A stretch of DNA of 64,000 nt from Rubrivivax sp. SCN 71-131 (GTDB lineage Bacteria; Pseudomonadota; Gammaproteobacteria; Burkholderiales; Burkholderiaceae_C), in NCBI GenBank assembly GCA_001724995.1, contig MEFD01000018.1, positions 62,001 to 126,000 of the forward strand, written 5' to 3'. The notes below the pieces were generated by a model. That model ran no database searches, was not told the DNA's origin, and saw only the letters and a list, made by a program, of their open reading frames with translations. Each line of letters opens with the position of its first letter. The first letter of the stretch is position 1. Below are positions 17,256 to 25,765 of this stretch, piece by piece. Position numbers and translations under genes: made by a program.

Positions 17256-18428
17256 ATGACCCGTCTCGTCGACCCGCACGGCAGCGACTGCCTGCGCCCG
17301 CTTCTGCTCCAAGGGCAGGCGCTCGACGAGGAGCGTCGGCGCGCGTCGACGCTGCCCGGCCTGCGCGTGAGCTCGCGCGAGCGTGGCGACATCCTGATGC
17401 TGGGCATGGGCGGCTTCACGCCGCTCGAGGGCTTCATGACGAGCGCCGACTGGCGGGGCGTGTGCGACGACATGCGCCTGGCCAGCGGGCTGTTCTGGCC
17501 GATCCCGATCACGCTGTCGGCCGATGCGGCCGCGGCGGCCGCGATCCGCCCCGGCCAGGAGGTCGCGCTGCTCGACCCGGACGACGGCGCGCCGCTGGCG
17601 ACGATGCGCGTCGAGGAGATCTACGGCATCGACAAGGCGCGCGAATGCGCGGCCGTGTTCGGCACCACCGACGCCGCGCATCCGGGCGTGAAGATGGTGA
17701 TCGAGCAGGGCGGGCTCAACCTCGCCGGGTCGCTGAAGGTGCTGTCGCAGGGAGGCTTCCCCGAGAAGTACGGCGCGCTGTACATGACGCCCGAGCAGAC
17801 GCGCGCGCTGTTTCACGCGCGCGGCTGGTCGCGCGTGGCCGCGTTCCAGACGCGCAACCCGATGCACCGCTCGCACGAGTACCTGGCCAAGATCGCGATC
17901 GAGGTCTGCGACGGCCTGCTCGTGCACTCGCTGCTCGGCGCGCTCAAGCCCGGCGACATCCCGGCCGAGGTGCGCACGCGCGCGATCGCGACGCTGGCGG
18001 AGCACTACTTCGTGCCCTCGACGATCGTGCAGGCCGGCTACCCGCTCGACATGCGCTATGCCGGCCCGCGCGAGGCGCTGCTGCACGCGCTGTTCCGGCA
18101 GAACTACGGCTGCTCGCACCTGGTCGTCGGGCGCGACCACGCCGGCGTCGGCAGCTACTACGGGCCGTTCGACGCGCACCGCATCTTCGACCAGATCCCC
18201 GCCGACGCGCTGCAGACGCGGCCGCTGAAGATCGACGTCTCGTTCTGGTGCTACCGCTGCGGCGGCATGGCCTCGGCACGCACCTGCCCGCACGGCGATG
18301 GCGACCGGCTGCAGGTGAGCGGCACGCAGTTGCGCCAGTGGCTCGGCGAGGGCCACGACGTGCCCGCGGAATTCAGCCGCCCCGAGGTGCTGCAGGTCCT
18401 GCGCGCCTACTACGCCGCAGCCGGCTGA
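17256..18428 (+). CDS. sat: Dissimilatory sulfate adenylyltransferase (ATP sulfurylase)
   Basis: Runs in the energy-conserving direction here: APS plus pyrophosphate gives ATP and sulfate. It has 390 residues, the size of the single-domain dissimilatory enzyme without an APS kinase domain. Active-site motifs are [11 protein letters not shown] and GRDHAGVG. A zinc-type C-x2-C, near YRCGG, and a downstream ARTCPHG are visible. GAGGAGGG at 17238-17245 supports the start. It is followed by aprB and aprA. Confidence 0.96.
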   Translation: MTRLVDPHGSDCLRPLLLQGQALDEERRRASTLPGLRVSSRERGDILMLGMGGFTPLEGFMTSADWRGVCDDMRLASGLFWPIPITLSADAAAAAAIRPGQEVALLDPDDGAPLATMRVEEIYGIDKARECAAVFGTTDAAHPGVKMVIEQGGLNLAGSLKVLSQGGFPEKYGALYMTPEQTRALFHARGWSRVAAFQTRNPMHRSHEYLAKIAIEVCDGLLVHSLLGALKPGDIPAEVRTRAIATLAEHYFVPSTIVQAGYPLDMRYAGPREALLHALFRQNYGCSHLVVGRDHAGVGSYYGPFDAHRIFDQIPADALQTRPLKIDVSFWCYRCGGMASARTCPHGDGDRLQVSGTQLRQWLGEGHDVPAEFSRPEVLQVLRAYYAAAG

Positions 18429-18496
18429 AGCCCGCCGGCACGCCCCCCGACCCCCGATCCCCGACCCCATCACCCCCGCGACCCAGGAGACCCACG

Positions 18497-18970
18497 ATGC
18501 CCACCTACGTACGGACCGACAAGTGCGACGGCTGCAAGGGCCAGGACAAGACGGCCTGCATGTACATCTGCCCGCACGACCTGATGAAGCTCGACAAGGA
18601 CGGCTCCGAGACCGGGCACCCGATGCGCGCCTTCAACCAGGAACCCGAGCAGTGCTGGGAGTGCTACTCCTGCGTCAAGATCTGCCCGCAGAACGCGATC
18701 GAGGTGCGCCACTACGCCGACATCGTGCCGCTGGGCGGCTCGGTGCAGCCGCTGCGCGGTTCCGACTCGATCATGTGGACGATCAAGTTCCGCAACGGCA
18801 CCCTGAAGCGCTTCAAGTTCCCCACGCGCACGACGGAAGAGGGATCGATCCAGCCCTACGCCGGCAAGACGATGCCCAGGCTCGCCGACATCGACAAGCC
18901 CGGCTACTTCACGCCCAGCGGCGGCTACCGCGCCGGCCGCGACGGCGAACTGCTGCGCGTGAAGAAGTAA
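18497..18970 (+). CDS. aprB: Adenylylsulfate reductase beta subunit
   Basis: Iron-sulfur subunit (157 residues) of APS reductase, which oxidises sulfite plus AMP to APS. Two [4Fe-4S] motifs lie in the N-terminal half: CDGCKGQDKTACMYICP and CWECYSCVKICP. The C-terminal tail that wraps around AprA is present. It begins 68 bases after sat with AGGAG upstream, and lies 34 bases before aprA. The order sat-aprB-aprA is common in sulfur-oxidising Beta- and Gammaproteobacteria. Confidence 0.96.
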   Translation: MPTYVRTDKCDGCKGQDKTACMYICPHDLMKLDKDGSETGHPMRAFNQEPEQCWECYSCVKICPQNAIEVRHYADIVPLGGSVQPLRGSDSIMWTIKFRNGTLKRFKFPTRTTEEGSIQPYAGKTMPRLADIDKPGYFTPSGGYRAGRDGELLRVKK

Positions 18971-19004
18971 GCCGCACCGATCCACGAACCGCGAGACCGA
19001 CGAA

Positions 19005-21029
19005 ATGGCAACGTTCGAGAACCCCGAAGTCGTCCGGGAAGAGCTGGACATCCTGCTCATCGGAGGCGGCATGGCCTGCTGCGGCGCCGCCTTCGAGATG
19101 ATGCGCTGGGCCGAGGCCGTGAAGGCCGAGACCGGCCAGGAGCTGAAGATCAAGCTGGTCGACAAGGCCGCGATGGACCGCAGCGGTGCGGTGGCGCAGG
19201 GCCTGTCGGCGATCAACACCTACATCGGCTCCGAGCAGGATCCGGCCGACTACGCGCGCATGGTCAGCAATGACCTGATGGGCATCACGCGCGACGACCT
19301 CGCCTACGACCTCGGGCGCCATGTCGACGAGTCGGTGCACCTGTTCGAGGAATGGGGCCTGCCGATCTGGAAGACCGACGACGATGGCGTACGCCACGAC
19401 GGTGCCGAGTCGCAGAAGGAGGGCCTGCCCGCGCTCAAGGACGGCGGCAAGCCGGTGCGCTCGGGCAAGTGGCAGATCATGATCAACGGCGAGTCCTACA
19501 AGTGGATCGTCGCCGAGGCCGCGAAGAAGGCGCTGGGCCTGGACCGCATCCAGGAGCGCGTGTTCATCGTCAAGCTCGTCAACGACAAGAACGATCCGTC
19601 GCGCATCGCCGGCGCGGTCGGCTTCTCGGTGCGCGAGAACAGGATCTACGTCTACAAGGCCAAGGCCGTGCTGCTGGCCGCCGGCGGCTGCGTCAACCTG
19701 TTCCGCCCGCGCTCGGTGGGCGAGGGCACCGGCCGTGCGTGGTACCCGGTGTGGAACGCCGGCAGCACCTACTCGATGGCTGCCGAGGCCGGCGCCGAGC
19801 TGACGATGATGGAGAACCGCTTCGTGCCGGCGCGCTTCAAGGACGGCTACGGGCCGGTGGGGGCGTGGTTCCTGCTCTTCAAGGCCAAGGCCATCAACGC
19901 CTACGGCGAGGACTACATGGTCAAGAACAAGGAGCTGCTCGACCAGTACCCGCCCTACGGCCAGGCGGCGGTGCCGGCCTCGTGCCTGCGCAATCACCTG
20001 ATGCTCAAGGAGATGAAGGAAGGCCGCGGGCCGATCTACATGGACACCGTGACCGCGCTGGCGGCGCTGCGCGAGTCGCTGTCGCCCAAGGAGGTCAAGC
20101 ACCTCGAGGCCGAGGCCTGGGAGGACTTCCTCGACATGTGCATCGGCCAGTGCGGCATCTGGGTCGGCGAGAACATCGAGCCCGAGAAGAAGATGAGCGA
20201 GCTGATGCCCACCGAGCCCTACCTGCTGGGCTCGCACTCGGGCTGCTGCGGCATCTGGGTCTCGGGCCCGACCGACCTGGGCGCGCCGACGGCCGACGAG
20301 GGCGAGCTCGACGGCGTGCCCGCGCACCTGCCGCGCGGCTGGAGCTGGGGCTACCGTTCGATGACCACGGTCAAGGGCCTGTTCACCGCGGGCGACGGCG
20401 TCGGCGCCTCGGGCCACAAGTTCAGCTCGGGCTCGCACGCCGAAGGCCGCATCGCGGCCAAGGCGATGCTCAGGTTCGCGCTCGACCACAAGGACTGGCA
20501 GCCCGAGCTGGACACCGACGCGGCCACGCTGGCCGAGGAGATCTACAAGCCGGTGCGCACCTACCTGCAGCACAAGGACTACACCACCGCGATCGACGTC
20601 AACCCGCACTACATCACGCCCAAGATGCTGCAGTTCCGGCTGCAGAAGATCATGGACGAGTACGTTGCCGGCGTGGCCACCTACTACAACACCAACGACG
20701 TCATGCTGAAGGTGGCCGAGGAGAAGCTCGAGATGCTCAAGGAGGACGCGGGCAAGATGCGCGCCAAGGACCTGCACGAGCTGCTGCGCGCCTGGGAGAA
20801 CTACCACCGCATCCTCACCGCCGAGGCGCACATGAAGCACATCCAGTTCCGCGAGGAGTCGCGCTATCCGGGCTTCTACTACCGCACCGACAAGAACTTC
20901 GTCGACGAGGAGAACTGGCACGTCTTCGTCAACTCCACGTACGACAAGACGACGCGCAAGTGGACGTGCTTCAAGCGCCGCCACGTCGACCTGGTGGACA
21001 AGAGCAAGCTGTTCAAGAAGGCCGCCTGA
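19005..21029 (+). CDS. aprA: Adenylylsulfate reductase alpha subunit
   Basis: Catalytic FAD subunit of APS reductase, 674 residues. It has an N-terminal dinucleotide fold (LLIGGGMACCGAAFE), the fumarate-reductase-type core, and the conserved stretch HSGCCGIWVSGPTD near residue 410. Electrons from the flavin pass through AprB to a membrane or quinone partner. In this window the candidate partner is the Qmo/Hdr set at 24832-29973, because no aprM-type membrane gene adjoins aprBA. A strong hairpin follows the stop. Confidence 0.97.
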   Translation: MATFENPEVVREELDILLIGGGMACCGAAFEMMRWAEAVKAETGQELKIKLVDKAAMDRSGAVAQGLSAINTYIGSEQDPADYARMVSNDLMGITRDDLAYDLGRHVDESVHLFEEWGLPIWKTDDDGVRHDGAESQKEGLPALKDGGKPVRSGKWQIMINGESYKWIVAEAAKKALGLDRIQERVFIVKLVNDKNDPSRIAGAVGFSVRENRIYVYKAKAVLLAAGGCVNLFRPRSVGEGTGRAWYPVWNAGSTYSMAAEAGAELTMMENRFVPARFKDGYGPVGAWFLLFKAKAINAYGEDYMVKNKELLDQYPPYGQAAVPASCLRNHLMLKEMKEGRGPIYMDTVTALAALRESLSPKEVKHLEAEAWEDFLDMCIGQCGIWVGENIEPEKKMSELMPTEPYLLGSHSGCCGIWVSGPTDLGAPTADEGELDGVPAHLPRGWSWGYRSMTTVKGLFTAGDGVGASGHKFSSGSHAEGRIAAKAMLRFALDHKDWQPELDTDAATLAEEIYKPVRTYLQHKDYTTAIDVNPHYITPKMLQFRLQKIMDEYVAGVATYYNTNDVMLKVAEEKLEMLKEDAGKMRAKDLHELLRAWENYHRILTAEAHMKHIQFREESRYPGFYYRTDKNFVDEENWHVFVNSTYDKTTRKWTCFKRRHVDLVDKSKLFKKAA

Positions 21030-21041
21030 GCGGTCGGGCAT

Positions 21042-21067
21042 CCGGGTGCGGTCGCGTCCGCACCCGG
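21042..21067 (+). terminator. Terminator-like hairpin after aprA
   Basis: CCGGGTGCGG and CCGCACCCGG form a perfect 10-base-pair stem with a 6-base loop, beginning 13 bases after the aprA stop. There is only a weak T content after it. It probably marks the end of sat-aprBA. Confidence 0.6.
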
Positions 21068-21156
21068 TGTAGATTCGCGAGGCGCACGCCGGCCAGGCGG
21101 CCGGGCGGCGCCCCCTTGTCCTTGCCGCTTGCGTCGCTGGCGACGCCGTCCCTGCC

Positions 21157-22059
21157 ATGAGCGACCCGCGCGCCGACTCCGCCCCGTTCCCGCAAAGCCC
21201 GGTCGTTCCCGCCACGCTCGAGGGCTTGGCGCCGCTCACCTTCCGCTGCCGCAAGGGCATCGCGTGCTGGAACGCCTGCTGCAGCAATATCGACATCGCG
21301 CTCACGCCGGTGGACATCGTGCGTCTGAAGCAGCACCTGGGCCTGGCGTCGTGGGACTTCCTGAAGGATTACACCGTCCCCTACGAGATGGAGAAGGACG
21401 GCCTCGCCGGCGTCAAGCTGCGTCCCGTGGACGGCGGCAGCGCCTGCCGCTTCATGACGGCCGAGGGCTGCAGCGTCTACGACGACCGCCCCACCGCCTG
21501 CCGCTACTACCCGGTGGCGCTGCTGGCGATGCGCAAGCAGGACGAGGCCTTCGATCGCCAGTACTACGCGATCGTGCGCGAGGCGCATTGCCTGGGCCAC
21601 GCCGAGCCCCGCACGCAGACGATCGACGCGTACCGCGCCGAGCAGGGGGTCGTCGCGTACGACGAGGCGGCGCGCGGCTGGCGCCAGCTGATCCTGAAGA
21701 AGAAGAGCTCCGGCCCGACGATCGGCAAGCCGAGCAAGCGCAGCCTCGAGCTGTTCTTCATGACCTGCTACGACGTCGACCGCTTTCGCGCCTTCGTCGC
21801 CAGCGAGGCGTTCGCCGGCGTGTTCGACCTGCCGGACGAGGAGCTGCGCGCGGCGCTGGTCGACGACCTCGCGCTGCTGCAGTTCGGATTCCGCTTCCTG
21901 CGCCAGGTGCTGTTCGGCGAGACGACGATCGCGCTGCGCAGCGACAGCGTCGAGCAGCGGCGTGCGCGCATGGCCGAGCAGCGTGCGCGCGTCGAGCGCG
22001 AGGCTGCCGAGCGACTGGCGCGCGATGACGACGAGGGCGGCGCCTTTGTCGACCTCTGA
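21157..22059 (+). CDS. YkgJ-family cysteine-cluster protein
   Basis: A 300-residue protein of the YkgJ/UPF0153 metal-cluster family. The N-terminal half carries the cysteine set CRKGIACWNACC, CRFMTAEGCSVYDDRPTACRYYP and HCLGH, expected to bind zinc or an Fe-S cluster. The C-terminal part is helical and arginine-rich. Function is not known for the family. It starts 128 bases after aprA and overlaps the next gene by 35 bases. Confidence 0.82.
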   Translation: MSDPRADSAPFPQSPVVPATLEGLAPLTFRCRKGIACWNACCSNIDIALTPVDIVRLKQHLGLASWDFLKDYTVPYEMEKDGLAGVKLRPVDGGSACRFMTAEGCSVYDDRPTACRYYPVALLAMRKQDEAFDRQYYAIVREAHCLGHAEPRTQTIDAYRAEQGVVAYDEAARGWRQLILKKKSSGPTIGKPSKRSLELFFMTCYDVDRFRAFVASEAFAGVFDLPDEELRAALVDDLALLQFGFRFLRQVLFGETTIALRSDSVEQRRARMAEQRARVEREAAERLARDDDEGGAFVDL

Positions 22060-22429
22060 CGGCGACGCCGCCTGCCTCCTCGACGTGACCGCCTTGCAGG
22101 CGGCGCTGGCGCGTTTCGCCGCCGAGCGCGACTGGGAGCGCTTTCACTCGCCGAAGAACCTCGCCATGGCACTGGCCGCCGAGGTGGGCGAACTGCTCGA
22201 GCTGTTCCAGTGGCAGACCGAGGCGGCGTCGTCCGAACTGGCGCGCACGCCGGGCAGCGCGCGCGCGGTGCGCGACGAGCTGGCCGACGTGCTGCTCTAC
22301 CTGGTGCGGCTGGCCGACGTGCTGGGCGTCGACCTGGACGAGGCCTGCCGCACCAAGATCGCCGCCAACGCCCGGAAGTACCCGGTCGAGCGCGCGCGCG
22401 GCCGCGCCGACAAGTACGACGCGATCTGA
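22025..22429 (+). CDS. MazG-like nucleotide pyrophosphohydrolase
   Basis: A 134-residue all-alpha NTP pyrophosphatase of the MazG/RS21-C6 type. The metal-binding helices are visible as LAAEVGELLELFQW (near residue 50) and DELADVLLYLVRLADVLG (near residue 88). It likely clears aberrant nucleotides. The start at 22025 lies inside the end of the YkgJ-family gene, so the two are coupled. No direct link to sulfur metabolism is visible. Confidence 0.85.
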   Translation: MTTRAAPLSTSDGDAACLLDVTALQAALARFAAERDWERFHSPKNLAMALAAEVGELLELFQWQTEAASSELARTPGSARAVRDELADVLLYLVRLADVLGVDLDEACRTKIAANARKYPVERARGRADKYDAI

Positions 22430-22447
22430 CCGCCTCCTAATCGCCCG

Positions 22448-22837
22448 TCACACCTGCCGCCACGGCAGGCCGTGCTTGCGCCAGCCGCCGAGCGTGCCGC
22501 GATGGTGCTCGGCGTCGAGCGCGCCCTCGAAGCCCTCGAGCACGTTGCTGACTTGGGTGAAGCCGTTCTTCTCCAGCTCGAGCCCGGCGTCGACCGAGCG
22601 CTTGCCGCTGCGGCAGAGCAGGATGATCGGGCGGTCCTTGCGGCCGGCCATGCGCAGCACCTCGTCGGTGAAGTGCGGATTGGGCTCGAAGTCGGGCCCC
22701 TGGTTCCACTCGATGTTGATGGCGTCCAGGGGGTGCCCGACGTAATAGAACTCGACCTCGGTGCGGCAGTCGATCAGCAGCGTGTTCGGACTGCCGGCGA
22801 CGATCTCGTAGGCCTGTTTCGGGTGCAGGTGTTCCAT
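22448..22837 (-). CDS. Rhodanese-domain sulfurtransferase
   Basis: A 129-residue single rhodanese domain with the active-site loop CRSGKRS (cysteine near residue 75) and the usual LIDCRTEVEF opening strand. A longer frame runs to 22939, but I start at the ATG at 22837 because it opens the domain directly. It is divergent from a DsrC-family gene at 23076 and convergent with mazG. Either the persulfide form or the neighbour pairing could link it to sulfur transfer; that is inferred. Confidence 0.86.
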   Translation of the reverse strand: MEHLHPKQAYEIVAGSPNTLLIDCRTEVEFYYVGHPLDAINIEWNQGPDFEPNPHFTDEVLRMAGRKDRPIILLCRSGKRSVDAGLELEKNGFTQVSNVLEGFEGALDAEHHRGTLGGWRKHGLPWRQV

Positions 22838-22925
22838 GATGCTCGCGTTCGAGAGGACGCCGGGCCGCCCCTGGCGGCACGTTGCGTGCGCCGCGAATTC
22901 TCGCCGCCGACGCGGGCACGGCAAC

Positions 22926-22994
22926 GACCGATTGGTCATATCGATATTCCGGCGTGGTTCCTGCGCTCCTTATCACCCGCGGCGATGAGCTCAT
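22926..22994. promoter_or_regulatory. Palindromes between the rhodanese and DsrC-like genes
   Basis: The 238-base divergent region has an AT-rich island with GACC-GATT-GGTC at 22926-22937, directly followed by ATATCGATAT at 22938-22947, and further on ATGAGCTCAT at 22985-22994. These are the most AT-rich bases nearby and suit a bidirectional promoter with operator sites. No regulator can be assigned from sequence. Confidence 0.4.
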
Positions 22995-23075
22995 GAGAAA
23001 TCACCATTTCCGCTCCCGGACTTGCCGCGCCACCATCTGCGCCTTCGCACACGCCGACCCACCGGAGATGCCGTC

Positions 23076-23423
23076 ATGATCGTCGAAGCCGCCACCGCCC
23101 GCCCCGCCGCCCCCGGCGTCGCGCCGATCGCGTTCGACGACTCCGGATTCCTCGCCGATCCGCGTGCCTGGACGCCCGCGCTGGCAGAGCGGCTCGCGCT
23201 GATCGACGGCATGAGCGGCCTGGGCGCCACGCACTGGGAGATCATCGATCAAGTGCGCGAGCGCTGGTTCAGGCTTGGCGCGCTGCCGGTGATGCGTCTG
23301 GTGTGCCGCGCGGTGCAGGTCGATCCGCATGCCGCGCACCGCCTGTTCCGCAGCTGCCGCAGCCTGTGGCGCATCGCCGGGCTGCCGGATCCCGGCGAGG
23401 AGGCGCGGGCCTACATGAACTGA
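23076..23423 (+). CDS. DsrC/TusE-family protein lacking both catalytic cysteines
   Basis: A third DsrC-family protein, 115 residues. The fold signature is present (FDDSGFLADPRAW, THWEIIDQVRERW, and RIAGLPDP near the end). Aligning RIAGLPDP with the KIAGLPKP of DsrC puts W98 where DsrC has its first redox cysteine. The tail continues GEEARAYMN with no terminal cysteine. Cysteines C77 and C94 exist but at other positions. It is therefore neither DsrC nor TusE in the usual sense. The ATG at 23076 has GGAG upstream. Divergent rhodanese and convergent FccB-like neighbours suggest a sulfur-linked, perhaps regulatory, role. Confidence 0.82.
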   Translation: MIVEAATARPAAPGVAPIAFDDSGFLADPRAWTPALAERLALIDGMSGLGATHWEIIDQVRERWFRLGALPVMRLVCRAVQVDPHAAHRLFRSCRSLWRIAGLPDPGEEARAYMN

Positions 23424-23513
23424 TCCTGGAAGCGACAGCGAGGACGCAGGCGCGACCTCGGGCAAGCCGGGCGCGCGCCGATCCGGCCGCGATGTCGTGG
23501 CCGTGCGGATCCG

Positions 23514-24779
23514 CTATCCGAGCATCGCGTGCCAGATGCTGTTGCCCCAGTCGATGGCGCCCTTGCTCGACGTGGCGTTGGCGGTCTGATCGACCTCGTA
23601 CCTGATCTTCGGCGGATCGCCGACGGCGACGCTGGCATTGACGTTGATCATGATGGCCAGCGAAGTGGAGACCTTGCCCCAGCAGATCGCCGCCGGCAGC
23701 GTGACCTCGTCGCCCAAGTCGGCTTCCCTGTACTTGCCGTCGACGGTGGCGAGGATCTGCGCGCCGACCTGCTGGCCGGTGCCGAAGGCGATGTGGCCGC
23801 TCTTGGGCAACGGCGAACCCTGGGAGTCGCCGATGATGAAGACGTTCTTGTCCGCCTTGCTCTGGAAGGTGGGCAACTCGATGGTCGCGAAACGCTCGCC
23901 GAGACCGGCCTTGCGGATCAGCCCGGGCGCGCGCATCGGCGGGATGATGTTGGCGTGGTTGAAGGCGATGTCGCCCTTGCTGGTGGACAGCACCTTCCGG
24001 CCGGCATCGATCGACTTCGGATCGGCTTCGGTGATGTATTCAATCTGACTGCCGTACATCTCGCGCATCGCCGTCTCCATCGGCCTGGCCATCGGCGGCG
24101 GCATCGGATGCTTGTTGGCGTCGACGACGATGATCTTGCCCTTCGTTGCCTTCTCCTTCATGCGCTGGGCGATCAGGCAGGCGCGCTCGTAGGGTGCCGG
24201 AGGGCAGCGATAGGGCGGCTTCGGCACGGAGATGATGAAGTTGCCGCCCTGCTCCAGGAAAGCGGCCACCTGGCGCTGCACCGCCGACTGCTCGAAGGCG
24301 CGGAAACCGACGGGGAACTGCTCGCGCGCCGCCGCCAGGCCCGGCAGCGCTTCCTCCATGTACTCCAGGCCGGTGGCCAGCACGAGGAAGTCATAGGGGA
24401 TGCTTTGCGTCGCGGTCTTCACCGTGCGCCCGGCGCGATCGATGTCGACGACGCGGTCCTTCACCGGGCGCACGCCGAGCGCGTCGACGGCGCCGTAGCT
24501 GCGCTGGAAGTTGCTGGCCGGAGCGTATCCGGCGATGTATAGGACGCTGAGCGGACACGACATGAAGCCGTCGTTGGGTTCGATCAGCGTGATGTCGACC
24601 TTGCCGCCGGCGGCCAGCGTGCGCACCGCGCCGAGGCCGCCCCAGCCGCCCCCCACCACCACCACGCGCGGCCGCGGGCTGGTGGCCACCTGGCTGGCGC
24701 AGCCCACGACGGAAACCGCGGTGGCGGCCGCCGTGCCCTTCAGCAAGGTGCGTCGCTTGAGAGAGCTGATCACTTTCAT
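23514..24779 (-). CDS. FccB/SoxF-like sulfide dehydrogenase flavoprotein, Tat lipoprotein
   Basis: Flavocytochrome c sulfide dehydrogenase flavoprotein-type subunit, 421 residues, expected to oxidise sulfide in the periplasm. The N-terminus has a twin-arginine motif (KRRTLLKG) and a lipobox-like VVGC at C27. The FAD fold is VVVGGGWGGLG. Redox cysteines are C192 and C201 (CPPAPYERAC) with C366 (AICWGK), as in FccB. No cytochrome subunit gene (FccA or SoxE) lies next to it. AGGAGG precedes the ATG at 24779. It ends an operon behind hdrB, 52 bases downstream of it. Sulfide:quinone reductase is less likely because of the Tat signal and the CPPAPYERAC motif. Confidence 0.88.
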   Translation of the reverse strand: MKVISSLKRRTLLKGTAAATAVSVVGCASQVATSPRPRVVVVGGGWGGLGAVRTLAAGGKVDITLIEPNDGFMSCPLSVLYIAGYAPASNFQRSYGAVDALGVRPVKDRVVDIDRAGRTVKTATQSIPYDFLVLATGLEYMEEALPGLAAAREQFPVGFRAFEQSAVQRQVAAFLEQGGNFIISVPKPPYRCPPAPYERACLIAQRMKEKATKGKIIVVDANKHPMPPPMARPMETAMREMYGSQIEYITEADPKSIDAGRKVLSTSKGDIAFNHANIIPPMRAPGLIRKAGLGERFATIELPTFQSKADKNVFIIGDSQGSPLPKSGHIAFGTGQQVGAQILATVDGKYREADLGDEVTLPAAICWGKVSTSLAIMINVNASVAVGDPPKIRYEVDQTANATSSKGAIDWGNSIWHAMLG

Positions 24780-24831
24780 GTGTCTTGCCCTCCTGGTTTG
24801 ACGAAACGCTCCGGCGGCGCGGCCCTGGCGC

Positions 24832-25734
24832 CTATCTCTTCTGCGCCAGCTCCTGCAGCCGGGTCGGTGCAATGACGTGGCCGTCGAGCCCGGCTTCCTC
24901 GGGCGTGCCGCCGTAGGCCACCGTCATCAGCTGGCTGTAGTAGGTCACGGGCATGTTGAGCTTCGTGCCCTGCTTGCGGTTGATCTCGCCCTGATAGACC
25001 TCGACGTTGGTCTGGCACAGCGGGCAGGGCGTGACGATCATGTCGGCGCCGTGGTCGTAGGCGGACTCGACGATGTCGCGGATCTGCTTCTGGCTCTTGT
25101 CGGGCTCGCTGAAGGCGAGCGCGCCGCCGCAGCAGGTGACCTTGTGCTCGTAGTCCTTCACCGGCTCGGCGCCCAGGGTCTCGACCAGGCGGTCGAGGTA
25201 CATCGGATTCTCGAAGCTCTCGCCGGCGATGCCGAAGGGCCGGTTGGTCTGGCAGCCGACGTAGCCGGCGAACTTCAGGCCCTCGAGCGGCTTCTTCACC
25301 GGCCGGCCCAACTCCTCGTAGCCGAAGTCCTCGATCAGTACCTCGACCATGTGCTTGACCGGGGCCTGGCCCTTGTACTCGAGCCCGGCGGCCTTCAGCG
25401 CCTGGTTGGCGCGGGCCATGAACTCGCGGTCGCGGTCGAGCCTTTCCTTGCTCTCGCGCGCATTGAGCCAGCAGGCCGCGCAGGTGGCCACCACGTCCTT
25501 CCCCGGCAGGTGCTTCTCGGCCAGCGCGAAGTTGCGCGCGTTCAGCGTATGGCGCTTGAGCTCGCTGGCGCCGGTGTAGCTGATCGAGGCGCCGCAGCAG
25601 TTCCAGTCGGGAATCTCGGTGAGCTGGATGTCCAGTGTCCTGCACATCGAGTTCGTCGAGGTCAGGTAGTTGGCCGCCGAGGCCTTGAGCTGCGAGCTGC
25701 AGCCCGGGTAGAACGCATATTCCTTCCTGGCCAT
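24832..25734 (-). CDS. hdrB: HdrB-like heterodisulfide reductase subunit
   Basis: A 300-residue protein with two complete CCG domains. The first has PGCSSQL, NCCGAS and CAAC, the second VGCQTN, TCCGGA and CPLC. These bind the noncubane [4Fe-4S] clusters of heterodisulfide reductase-type active sites. It follows hdrC by 31 bases in the qmoA-qmoB-hdrC-hdrB operon. In some Gram-positive sulfate reducers hdrCB stands in for qmoC behind qmoAB; the same arrangement is seen here. It lacks membrane segments. Confidence 0.92.
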   Translation of the reverse strand: MARKEYAFYPGCSSQLKASAANYLTSTNSMCRTLDIQLTEIPDWNCCGASISYTGASELKRHTLNARNFALAEKHLPGKDVVATCAACWLNARESKERLDRDREFMARANQALKAAGLEYKGQAPVKHMVEVLIEDFGYEELGRPVKKPLEGLKFAGYVGCQTNRPFGIAGESFENPMYLDRLVETLGAEPVKDYEHKVTCCGGALAFSEPDKSQKQIRDIVESAYDHGADMIVTPCPLCQTNVEVYQGEINRKQGTKLNMPVTYYSQLMTVAYGGTPEEAGLDGHVIAPTRLQELAQKR

Positions 25735-25765
25735 TTCGCTGTGTGTCTCCTGCTGGTGTCGTGCG

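Noticed and set aside
23514-24779. Sulfide:quinone oxidoreductase instead of FccB-like
   Set aside because: The CPPAPYERAC motif, the cysteine near the C-terminus and the Tat signal fit FccB/SoxF flavoproteins better.
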